A stretch of DNA of 64,000 bases, from positions 62,001 to 126,000 of the forward strand of contig JAMLIN010000006.1 in the NCBI GenBank assembly GCA_023954135.1. Direction: 5' to 3'. This document shows, piece after piece, positions 1 through 7,237 of this stretch. Numbering within the stretch: the stretch's first letter is position 1; every line of letters starts with the position of its first letter. Source of the DNA: Burkholderiaceae bacterium (GTDB lineage Bacteria > Pseudomonadota > Gammaproteobacteria > Burkholderiales > Burkholderiaceae_E). The translations under genes and the position numbers were made by a program. The notes beneath the pieces are model-generated. The model was not told the DNA's origin. It saw only the letters and a list, made by a program, of their open reading frames with translations, and made no database searches.

Positions 1-669
1 CGGGTCTGCCCTGAGCTCCGAGGCCGGTCCCTCGTGCGCGATATGCCCGTTGTTGATGATGTAGGCACGACTCGCGAGCGCCAGCGTCGCGGCAATGTTC
101 TGCTCGACCAGCACGATCGTCTGTCCGGCATGGGCGAGCTCCCGGCAGGCCCGCACCAGGTCCTGCACGATCACCGGGGCGAGGCCTTCGAAGGGTTCGT
201 CCAGCAGGATGATCTTCGGATCGCGCACCAGTGCGCGGGCGATCGCGAGCATCTGCTGCTCGCCCCCCGAAAGATCGGTTCCCCGGCTGGCGCGACGCTG
301 ATGCAGGCGCGGAAACATCTCGTAGATGCGCTCGAGCGGCCACCGGTCGGTCGCGGTAAGGCCCGCGAGGACGATGTTCTCCTCGACGTTCAGGCTGCCG
401 AAGATCCGCCGGTCCTCGTGCACGAGCTGCACCCCGGCCCGGGCGATGTCGTGCGCCTTCCTGCCGGCCAGCTCGACGCCGTCGAGCCTGACGCTGCCGC
501 TCCTGGGGCGCACCACGCCCATCAGGCTCTTGAGCGTGGTCGACTTGCCGGCGCCGTTGCGCCCGAGCAGTGCGACGACCTCGTTCTTCTCGATCCGCAG
601 CGAGATGTCGAACAGGATGTGGCTGTCACCGTAGTAGCTGTTCAGGCCGCTGACTTCGAGCAGGCTCAT
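1..669 (-). CDS. livF: Branched-chain amino acid-type ABC transporter, ATP-binding subunit LivF (partial)
   Basis: ATPase subunit of a hydrophobic amino acid (HAAT) family importer; it powers uptake at the inner face of the cytoplasmic membrane. The frame opens at ATG 669 and runs open to the window edge (223 residues), so perhaps 10-20 C-terminal residues lie outside. Walker A GRNGAGKS is at residues 36-43, followed by the signature LSGGEQQ and Walker B LLDEPFEG. Its start codon overlaps the stop of the upstream permease-ATPase fusion (ATGA), which implies translational coupling. It is the fourth gene of a livK-livH-livM/G-livF unit. The family is certain; the substrate cannot be read from sequence, and HAAT importers also carry aromatic acids, urea or short organic acids. 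Confidence 0.93.
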   Translation of the reverse strand, partial: MSLLEVSGLNSYYGDSHILFDISLRIEKNEVVALLGRNGAGKSTTLKSLMGVVRPRSGSVRLDGVELAGRKAHDIARAGVQLVHEDRRIFGSLNVEENIVLAGLTATDRWPLERIYEMFPRLHQRRASRGTDLSGGEQQMLAIARALVRDPKIILLDEPFEGLAPVIVQDLVRACRELAHAGQTIVLVEQNIAATLALASRAYIINNGHIAHEGPASELRADP

Positions 670-2519
670 GCGGTGGTCTCCATCCCTTCGTGCATGCCGC
701 CGAGATAGGCTTCCTGGACCTTCGCGTTGGCCTTGATCTCCTCGGGAGTGCCTTCGACCAGAACGCGCCCTTCCTGGAGCACGGTCACCTTCCCGACGAG
801 CTCGAACAGCGAATCCATGTCGTGGTCGATGACGACCATCGTGCGTCCTTCGGCGATCGATTTCAGCAGTGCCACCGTGTCGACGCGCTCTTGCGGGCTC
901 ATGCCGGCGAGGGGCTCGTCGAGCAGGAGCAGGCTCGGCGAGCTCGCCAGCGCCAGCCCGATCTCGAGGCGCCGCTTCTCGCCGTATGCGAGCTCGGACA
1001 CCCTCGCGTCGAGCCGGCTCGTCAGGTTGACCAGGGCCGCCGTCCCCTCCACCTGCTCGGCGAGCCCGCGGACCTTCGCCAGGTTCCTGAGCATGTCCAG
1101 CCGGAACTTGCCCCGAAGCTGGCCGAGCGCGGCGATCTCCAGGTTCTGCCGCACGGTCAGGCGATCGAAGAGCTGGTTGATCTGGTAGCTCTTGGTGAGT
1201 CCGCGCTGGCAGGCATCGGAGACGTCCATGCCGGTGATGTCCTGTCCGTCGAACACGATCCGTCCCGCGGTGGGCGGCACCTCGCAGGTCAGCATCTTGA
1301 AGAAGGTGCTCTTGCCGGCGCCGTTCGGGCCGATGATCCCGCGCACCTCGCCGTGCTCGACGACGAAGTCGATGTCGCTGTTGGCGACGACCCCGCCGTA
1401 GTGCCGGGTCAGGCCGATGGCCTCCAGGATGGGGCCCTGCTTGCGGCCGCTGCTTCGCGCCTGCGGCCGGATCGTCGCGCCGCCGACCGGAGACGGGGAA
1501 GCCGGCCCGGCCGCCGCGGGGCCGGGATCCCCACCCGTCTCGCCGCGCCTCTTCGTCGCCAGGTGGTAGAGGTCCACGACGGCACCGACGAGGCCGCGCC
1601 GGAAGAAGACCACCAGGATCACGAACACGATGCCGAGGATCAGCTTCCAGGTGGCGCCCAGGCCGAGAGTCGTCTGCAGGAAGTCGCTCAGCAGCAGCCA
1701 GGTGGCCGCCCCGAGCAGCGGACCGAAGAGAGTCCCGGCCCCTCCGATGGCGGTCTGGATGACGATCTCCCCCGAGGTATGGAACATGAAGGCATCGGGC
1801 GGCATGAAGCCCTGCATCATCGCCAGCAGGCCGCCCGAGAGGCCGGCGTACATCGCGGCGACCACGAACACCGCCAGCTTGTAGCCATGGATGTCGTGGC
1901 CCAGCGCCCGGGCTCGCTGCGGATTGTCGCGGATGCCGCGCAGCAGCAGGCCGACCGGGGAGCGCACGATGCGCAGCGCCACCACCATCCCGACGAAGTA
2001 GCAGAACGCGAAGAAGACGTACATCTCGAGGTTGCTGGAGAATTCGTACGCGAAGAAACCGAGGTCGATGGCGGGCGGCGGCACCCCCGGTATGCCGTTC
2101 TCCCCGCCGGTGTACTCCGACAGCGGATTGAACTCGAGGAAGAAGAACACCTCGGCGATCGCCACCGTGATCATGGCGAAGTAGATGCCGGTGCGCCGCA
2201 GCGCGATCAGCCCCACCAGGTAGCCGACGATCCCGGCCGCGACCGTGCCGACGAAGAGCGCGCCGATCGTGTTGTCGAAGGACGTCTCGGTCAGCAGGTA
2301 GGCCGCGAACATGCCCCCGGTGCCGAAGAACGCCGCCTGGCCGAAGGACAGCAGGCCGGTGTACCCGAACAGCAGGTCGAAGCCGATGCCCACCAGCGCC
2401 CAGATCAGGATGCGGTTGATGGTGGTCAGGGGAAAGCCGAGATGGGGCAGGATGAACGGCACTGCGATCAGGCCGATCAGCAGCAGGGTTTCGACGAGAA
2501 GGGGGCGTTGTCTGCGCAT
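666..2519 (-). CDS. LivM-LivG fusion: ABC permease plus ATP-binding protein
   Basis: A 617-residue protein joining two normally separate HAAT subunits. Residues 1 to about 320 are a LivM-type permease with many hydrophobic helices and the LivM hallmark FGYTGLLSFGQAAFFG near 51-66. Residues about 325-362 form a Pro/Ala/Gly-rich linker. Residues 363-617 are a LivG-type ATPase: Walker A GPNGAGKS at 397-404, signature ELAYGEKRR near 509-517 (YGE in place of SGG, usual in LivG), Walker B LLLLDEP near 530-536, and an H-loop in VVIDHDM. The start ATG lies 4 bases after the livH stop; the stop overlaps livF. The reading frame is continuous, so this is a real fusion and not two adjacent genes. Such LivM/G fusions are known in proteobacteria. 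Confidence 0.95.
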   Translation of the reverse strand: MRRQRPLLVETLLLIGLIAVPFILPHLGFPLTTINRILIWALVGIGFDLLFGYTGLLSFGQAAFFGTGGMFAAYLLTETSFDNTIGALFVGTVAAGIVGYLVGLIALRRTGIYFAMITVAIAEVFFFLEFNPLSEYTGGENGIPGVPPPAIDLGFFAYEFSSNLEMYVFFAFCYFVGMVVALRIVRSPVGLLLRGIRDNPQRARALGHDIHGYKLAVFVVAAMYAGLSGGLLAMMQGFMPPDAFMFHTSGEIVIQTAIGGAGTLFGPLLGAATWLLLSDFLQTTLGLGATWKLILGIVFVILVVFFRRGLVGAVVDLYHLATKRRGETGGDPGPAAAGPASPSPVGGATIRPQARSSGRKQGPILEAIGLTRHYGGVVANSDIDFVVEHGEVRGIIGPNGAGKSTFFKMLTCEVPPTAGRIVFDGQDITGMDVSDACQRGLTKSYQINQLFDRLTVRQNLEIAALGQLRGKFRLDMLRNLAKVRGLAEQVEGTAALVNLTSRLDARVSELAYGEKRRLEIGLALASSPSLLLLDEPLAGMSPQERVDTVALLKSIAEGRTMVVIDHDMDSLFELVGKVTVLQEGRVLVEGTPEEIKANAKVQEAYLGGMHEGMETTA

Positions 2520-2523
2520 CGGA

Positions 2524-3399
2524 TCACTCGCGACCGACCGTGCCGAGCAGCCCGTGGGGACGCAGCACCAGCACCAGTGTCATCACCACGAACAGCATGA
2601 TGTACGAATAGGCGGGATTGACCATCGATGTCAGGCTGATGATCTCGCCGGCGATGAGCCCTCCGAGCACCGCTCCGGGAAAGGAGCCGACCCCGCCGAT
2701 GACGACCACGACGAAGGTCTGCACCAGGATGGCTTCGCCGACGTCCGGAGCGATCGACACGACAGGCGCGTTCACGATGCCTGCGAATCCGGCGGCCATC
2801 GCGCCGATCCCGAACACCAGCATGAAGACCTTCTGGATGTTGATTCCCAGCGAATCGACCATCACCGCATCCTCGATGCCGGCGCGCACGATCATGCCGA
2901 TGCGGGTGCGATAGAGCACGAAGTACAGGGCCAGCAAGGCCACCGTGACGATGCCCAGGAGCGCGAGCCGGTAGGTCGGGTAGACCATGAAGCCGAGATT
3001 GGTGATGCCGACCAGGGAATCCGGCGGCGGCACCGATTTCGACAGGCTGCCGAAGAAGAAGCGCACCGCCTCGACGCAGACGATGCCCAGCCCGAAGGTG
3101 ACGAGCAGCTGGTCCTCGGCGGGGCGCGCATAGAAGTGGCGGATGATGAGCTGCTCGGTGACGATCCCGACCACCATCACGAACAACGCGCCGGCCGCGA
3201 CCGCCGCGAGGAACGATTCGGTGTACTCGTAGGCCATCCATCCGGCATAGCCTCCGAGCATGAACAGCGCGCCATGGGCGAGGTTCAGCACCCCGAGCGT
3301 GCCGTAGATGATCGTCAGGCCCGAGGCGATGAGCGCCAGCAGCGCACCCAGCACCAGCCCGTTGAAGAGCTGAGATACGAAATTGGCCCAGTTGAGCAC
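2524..3399 (-). CDS. livH: Branched-chain amino acid-type ABC transporter permease LivH
   Basis: Second integral membrane subunit of the importer (291 residues), pairing with the LivM half of the fusion to form the translocation pore. Multiple transmembrane helices are evident, with the LivH signatures GLTIIYGTLGVLNLAHGAL near residues 27-45 and the C-terminal VLRPHGLLG. The start MLNWANF is the first ATG in frame. It lies 98 bases downstream of livK, with a hairpin in that gap, and is followed 4 bases later by the LivM/G fusion gene. Length and helices fit the family. Confidence 0.95.
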   Translation of the reverse strand: MLNWANFVSQLFNGLVLGALLALIASGLTIIYGTLGVLNLAHGALFMLGGYAGWMAYEYTESFLAAVAAGALFVMVVGIVTEQLIIRHFYARPAEDQLLVTFGLGIVCVEAVRFFFGSLSKSVPPPDSLVGITNLGFMVYPTYRLALLGIVTVALLALYFVLYRTRIGMIVRAGIEDAVMVDSLGINIQKVFMLVFGIGAMAAGFAGIVNAPVVSIAPDVGEAILVQTFVVVVIGGVGSFPGAVLGGLIAGEIISLTSMVNPAYSYIMLFVVMTLVLVLRPHGLLGTVGRE

Positions 3400-3461
3400 G
3401 CGATGACGTCCTGATCATGGGTCGAGTCGATGGCCCGCCGCCGGCTCCGGTGACGAGCGAC

Positions 3462-3483
3462 CCGCGGCACGAAAGCGCCGCGG
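3462..3483 (-). other. Intercistronic hairpin between livK and livH
   Basis: A perfect 7-bp stem (CCGCGGC at 3462-3468 and GCCGCGG at 3477-3483) with an 8-base loop lies in the livK-livH gap. No T-run follows on the minus strand, so it is not an obvious intrinsic terminator. Hairpins after binding-protein genes often protect the upstream mRNA or reduce read-through, allowing more binding protein than membrane subunits; that role is inferred. Confidence 0.45.
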
Positions 3484-3497
3484 ACCGTCGGAAGTGG

Positions 3498-4859
3498 TCA
3501 GGTGTAGTCGCCGAGCTTGCAGCCGAAGGCGTCGGCGGCCTGGATCACCTTCTCGCCGGGGACGACTTCGAGCACCTCCCAGAAGTCCTCGTCGTTCTTC
3601 ATGTCCTTCTTCGCCTTGCCTCGCACGAGGACGACGGGACGCACGCACTGGTGGTCTTCCGGGCGGTAGTGGACATCACCGATGAGCGACGGGATGGTCT
3701 CGCCCTTCTCGTACTGCCTGATGACGTCGGGCGGATAGAAGCTGCCGGCTTCGGTGACCATGCGCGCCCAGTGGGCGAAGCTGACGTAGCCGTTCTCGGC
3801 GCCCCACTCCGGCCGGTACCCCCACTTCTTCTGGAAGGCCTCGACGAACAGCTTGGCGTTCGGGTACTTGTCCTCCAGCGTCCACCAGAAGTCGGTCGCC
3901 GCGAACACGCCCGCGGTGATGTCGACCCCGGCCTCGCGCGCGAGGAAGGGAATCTGGTACGGGATCACCAGGGTCATGCTGGGCAGCAGCCCGAACTGCT
4001 TGGCCTGCTGGCTCGAGAGCACCGCGTCGCGTCCCCAGTTGACGTTGACGAGGAATTCCGCGCCCGAGTTCGCGATGTTGGTCAGGTACTGGCTGAAGTC
4101 CTGGGTACCCAGGGGCGACACCTGGTTGGTCACCACCGTCCAGCCGGCTTCCTTGGTGAGGTAGTCGGCGACCGACTTCGTCGTGGTGTGGCCGTAGGTG
4201 TAGTCCGGCGTCATGAACGCGGCCTTGCGGTTCTTGCCGAAGTTCTTGACCAGGACCGGGCCGATCGCGTTGGCCGCCATCTCGCCGAAGAAACCCTGGC
4301 GCACGCCGTAGCGCACGCAGTCCTTGCCCGTGGTGTCGTTCGACCCCGAGATCCCGGCCATGTAGAGGATCTTCTCGCGCTGCGCGAACTTGTTCATCGC
4401 CACGGCCACGGCCGACGAGGTCGAGCCGATCATGGCGATGATCTTGTGCTGGTTGATGAAGGTCTGCTGGACCTGCAGGGCCTGGTTGGGCTTGGCGGCC
4501 GAATCGGCGTGCACGAACGCGACCTTCTTGCCGAGCACGCCCTTGTCGATCTTCGGCGCGAGCATCTTCATCAGCTCGTGGTTGCCGTTGATGTGCTCGA
4601 TGGCGAGCTCCATGCCCTTGCGCTCGTCATCGCCCTGCACCGCATAGGTGCCGGTCAGCGGGACCGCCCCGCCGATGTAGACCGTGTCGCCCTGCGAGCC
4701 CGCGGGCCAGCTGCCGATCGGCGGCTTGTCCTGCGCATGAGCCCAGCCGATGTGGCCGAGGCCTGGAATGAGCGCCGCGCCTGCCGCGCCGGCGCCTACC
4801 CGAAGCACCTGGCGGCGCGAGAAGAAGGGCAACCCGTTTCCGGACTTGAACTCCGACAT
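3498..4859 (-). CDS. livK: ABC transporter periplasmic substrate-binding protein (LivK-like, Tat signal)
   Basis: Periplasmic solute-binding protein (453 residues) that delivers substrate to the LivH/LivM pore. Start chosen at ATG 4859 because AGGAGG lies just upstream and the protein then begins with a signal peptide; the frame extends further upstream only as spurious ORF. The leader has a twin-arginine motif (SRRQVL, residues 14-19), a hydrophobic stretch and a likely cleavage after AHA (residue 42), so export by Tat in folded form is likely. The mature part shows the peripla_BP_6 pattern (VYIGGAVPLTGTYA, then AMIGSTSSAVA). First gene of the importer operon, divergent from the regulator at 5086. 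Ligand unknown. Confidence 0.92.
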   Translation of the reverse strand: MSEFKSGNGLPFFSRRQVLRVGAGAAGAALIPGLGHIGWAHAQDKPPIGSWPAGSQGDTVYIGGAVPLTGTYAVQGDDERKGMELAIEHINGNHELMKMLAPKIDKGVLGKKVAFVHADSAAKPNQALQVQQTFINQHKIIAMIGSTSSAVAVAMNKFAQREKILYMAGISGSNDTTGKDCVRYGVRQGFFGEMAANAIGPVLVKNFGKNRKAAFMTPDYTYGHTTTKSVADYLTKEAGWTVVTNQVSPLGTQDFSQYLTNIANSGAEFLVNVNWGRDAVLSSQQAKQFGLLPSMTLVIPYQIPFLAREAGVDITAGVFAATDFWWTLEDKYPNAKLFVEAFQKKWGYRPEWGAENGYVSFAHWARMVTEAGSFYPPDVIRQYEKGETIPSLIGDVHYRPEDHQCVRPVVLVRGKAKKDMKNDEDFWEVLEVVPGEKVIQAADAFGCKLGDYT

Positions 4860-5085
4860 GTTTCTCCTCCTGTGGATCTTCGATTTCTGTCGACAAGCAT
4901 CGACTCGATGAGTCAATGACTCAACAAGGAATTGACTTGATTGATATTTCTTGTAAAGAATTGATCGAGATGAATGAAAATCCGTCGATTCTTCACCTTG
5001 CGACGCAGCATGCGCGGCCTGCGATCCACCCCTGGCCACGATTCGGGCGACCGGCGTGCGCAACGCGACCCGAGGCGGTGGACCC
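4860..5085. promoter_or_regulatory. Divergent promoter/operator region between livK and the acyl-CoA type regulator
   Basis: This 226-base gap is markedly AT-richer than its surroundings in 4910-4985. It holds two overlapping perfect inverted repeats: GACTC-GAT-GAGTC (4902-4914) and GAGTCA-A-TGACTC (4910-4922). A repeated TTGA/AATTGA motif follows (4930-4970). Such dyads between a regulator and a divergent transport operon are typical operators; the assignment to the adjacent regulator is an inference. Confidence 0.5.
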
Positions 5086-6660
5086 ATGCCGCGCTCGCTG
5101 ATCGGGCCCACCCTGCGCGAGCGCAGGCGACGCCTCGGCATCACGCAATCGAGGCTCGCGGCCGAGGCCGGCATCTCGGCGTCGTACCTGAACCTGATCG
5201 AGGGGAACAAGCGCAACATCGGGGGCGCGCTTCTCAAGCGCCTTGCTGACGCCCTCGGGATCGCGGTCGACGAGCTCGACGGGGCAGCCGAGCGGCGACT
5301 GGCGAGCGATCTCGAGGAGCTCACCGGCGAGCCGCTGCTCGCCGACCTGCGCCTGGATCCCGCCGTCACCCATGAGCTCGCCAGCCGTCGCCGCGACTGG
5401 GCGCGCGCCCTCGTCCGCCTGCACCGGGCCTGGCTCGATCGCGGCCGCGCGGTGAACGCGCTGTCGGATCGTCTCGGCCAGGATCCCTTCCTCGGCGGCG
5501 CGGTGCACAGCATGCTCACCCAGGTGACGGCGATCCACTCGTCGTCCGAGATCCTCGAGAACATCGAGGACCTCGAGCCGGCGCAACGCCGGCGCTTTCT
5601 CGGCATCGTCAGCAGCGAAAGCGCACGCCTCGCCGAAGTGGCCCAGTCGCTGACCGCATTCTTCGACAAGGGCCACACCGGCACGCGCTCGCTCACCCCC
5701 GTCGACGAGGTCGATGATTTCATCTTCGACCGGGACGACCACTTCCCCGGGCTCGAGGAAGTCGCGCAGGATTTCCGCGCCGCGGCCGGGATCGGGATCG
5801 AGTGCCATGAATCCGCGCTGGCGGACTACCTGCAGCGCGTCCACGGCGTGGCGGTGAGCACCCGGCCATCCACGCACGAGAGCCGCGCCGGAGCACCGAG
5901 GCCCGCCACCTTCGATCCGCGATCGCGAACCATGGCCCTGGCCGAATCGGCGCCACCTCCGACGCGGCGCTTCCAGCTCGCCCGGCTGGCGGTCGAGCTG
6001 TTCCGGCAGGGGCGCGCGATCGACACCGAGATCGCCCAGGCAACGCAGCTCACCACCGACGCCGCCCGCCAGCGTACCCGCCGCGTTCTCGCGTCCTACC
6101 TGGCGGCGGCGGTGCTGATGCCGTACGAAGCCTTCCTCGAGGCGGCGCGCGCCTCGCGGTACGACATCGACCACTTGGCGCGGCGCTTCGGCACGAGCTT
6201 CGAGCAGGTCTGCCATCGCCTCGCCACGATGCGCCGCCCGGGCGCGGCGGGGATCCCGTTCGGACTGATGCGCGTCGATGCCGCCGGCTTCACCAGCAAG
6301 CGCTTTCCCCTGGAACGGCTCACCCTGCCCCGCCATGGCCCGGCATGCCCGATGTGGGCGATCTACCAGGCCTTCCTCACCCCCGGTACCGTGGTGCGCC
6401 AGCTCGTCGAACTCCCCGCGGGCGACCGCCTGCTGTTCATCGCCCGTACCGTCGACAAACCCCGCCCAGCGTTCACCGCGCCGCGGCGCCTCCTGTCGAT
6501 CATGCTCGCCTGCGATGCCCTCTATGCCGACCAGACGGTCTACGGCGACGGGCTCGACCTGTCTTCATCGGCACCGGCCGTGCCGGTCGGGCCCAACTGC
6601 CGACTTTGCGTGCGCCGCGACTGCCTGTATCGCGAAGAGGATCCGATCGTCGACGCCTGA
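5086..6660 (+). CDS. XRE-family regulator of the short-chain acyl-CoA sensing (ScfR/RamB-like) type
   Basis: A 524-residue transcription factor. Residues about 8-62 are a Cro/CI-type helix-turn-helix (RERRRRLGITQSRLAAEAG, then SYLNLIEGNKR). The middle contains the degenerate M78/IrrE-like segment (SYLAAAVLMPYEAF) without a zinc-binding HExxH, and the C-terminus has the family's Cys-rich end (C505, C508, C513). This architecture matches regulators such as RamB and MccR, which sense short-chain acyl-CoAs and control acetate, propionate or methylcitrate genes. Start at ATG 5086 instead of 5056 because the HTH then begins at the usual position. Divergent from the livK operon, which is its likely target; effector unknown. 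Confidence 0.85.
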   Translation: MPRSLIGPTLRERRRRLGITQSRLAAEAGISASYLNLIEGNKRNIGGALLKRLADALGIAVDELDGAAERRLASDLEELTGEPLLADLRLDPAVTHELASRRRDWARALVRLHRAWLDRGRAVNALSDRLGQDPFLGGAVHSMLTQVTAIHSSSEILENIEDLEPAQRRRFLGIVSSESARLAEVAQSLTAFFDKGHTGTRSLTPVDEVDDFIFDRDDHFPGLEEVAQDFRAAAGIGIECHESALADYLQRVHGVAVSTRPSTHESRAGAPRPATFDPRSRTMALAESAPPPTRRFQLARLAVELFRQGRAIDTEIAQATQLTTDAARQRTRRVLASYLAAAVLMPYEAFLEAARASRYDIDHLARRFGTSFEQVCHRLATMRRPGAAGIPFGLMRVDAAGFTSKRFPLERLTLPRHGPACPMWAIYQAFLTPGTVVRQLVELPAGDRLLFIARTVDKPRPAFTAPRRLLSIMLACDALYADQTVYGDGLDLSSSAPAVPVGPNCRLCVRRDCLYREEDPIVDA

Positions 6661-6695
6661 TCCGATGCGAACGAATGCGAAACCGCCCGACGGGC

Positions 6696-6701
6696 TACAC
6701 T
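6696..6701 (+). promoter_or_regulatory. Possible -10 element for the receiver gene
   Basis: TACACT lies 46 bases before the receiver start and shortly after the upstream stop codon. No good -35 is visible. A strong ribosome-binding site (AGGGGGAG) follows about 10 bases before the ATG. Confidence 0.3.
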
Positions 6702-6747
6702 GCGGCGGAAAGACCGGAGAAGGCAGCTCAAGGGGGAGATACGGGCC

Positions 6748-7116
6748 ATGGCCACGGGCGTGCTGATCGTCGAGGACGAGCCGAACATCGTCGAGTCGCT
6801 GAGCTTCGTGCTGCAGCGCGCGGGCCATGCCGTCACTTCCGCGCTGGACGGCGAGGCTGCGCTGGGCATCCTGCGCAGCAGCGCGCCCGACCTGCTGATC
6901 CTCGACCTGATGCTGCCGGGAATCAACGGCTTCGAGGTCCTCAAGACGGTGAAATCCGATCCCGCCCTGAAGCAGGTCCCCGTCATCGTCCTTACGGCCA
7001 AGGGCCAGGCGCGCGACCGCCGGATGGCCGAGGACATCGGCGTGGAGGGGTTCATGACCAAACCCTTCTCCAACCGCGAGCTCGTCGAGCTGGTCGACAA
7101 GCTGGTAAAGCGCTGA
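6748..7116 (+). CDS. Stand-alone response regulator receiver protein
   Basis: A single CheY-like receiver domain of 122 residues with no output domain. The acidic pair is E9-D10, the phospho-acceptor is D53 in LILDLMLP, the conserved Thr is in VIVLTAKG and the Lys in MTKPF. It should be phosphorylated by a histidine kinase and act by protein contact. The nearest kinase is the transporter-kinase fusion encoded convergently at 7238-9979, separated only by a family A repeat, so the two are a plausible pair though not an operon. Confidence 0.93.
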   Translation: MATGVLIVEDEPNIVESLSFVLQRAGHAVTSALDGEAALGILRSSAPDLLILDLMLPGINGFEVLKTVKSDPALKQVPVIVLTAKGQARDRRMAEDIGVEGFMTKPFSNRELVELVDKLVKR

Positions 7117-7130
7117 CGGACCCGGGCCCG

Positions 7131-7232
7131 ATCATACGGATTCGCCTTCAACCGTATAACCGCGTTGGGTCGCCTTGCCGTGCAATCGCACTGTCTGCGG
7201 CTCCCCGCCTTGTTCTACGATCGAATGCGAAC
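7131..7232 (-). repeat. Family A dispersed structured repeat, copy A1
   Basis: About 100 bases between the convergent receiver and kinase genes. The conserved core is on the minus strand (7161-7211): reversed it reads GGCGGGG, GCAGACAGT, the inner hairpin GTGC-GATT-GCAC (plus-strand span 7180-7191), then GGCAAGG and CCCAACGCGG. The outer arms (ATACGGATTCG near 7134 and CGAACCCGTAT near 7227) are partly complementary. It matches A2-A5 elsewhere in the window. Confidence 0.85.
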
Positions 7233-7237
7233 CCGTA

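Noticed and set aside
690-2600. Long plus-strand ORF of 636 codons opposite the LivM/G fusion
   Set aside because: Composition is Arg/His/Gln-rich shadow sequence in a high-GC antisense frame, while the minus strand has clear ABC motifs. Other very long frames (7175-10132 plus, 33283-36102 minus, 8 or more like them) were rejected for the same reason.
3399-3648. Small minus-strand ORF of 77 codons across the livK-livH gap
   Set aside because: It lies in another frame over the end of livK, is Arg-rich and has no ribosome-binding site; the gap instead holds a hairpin.
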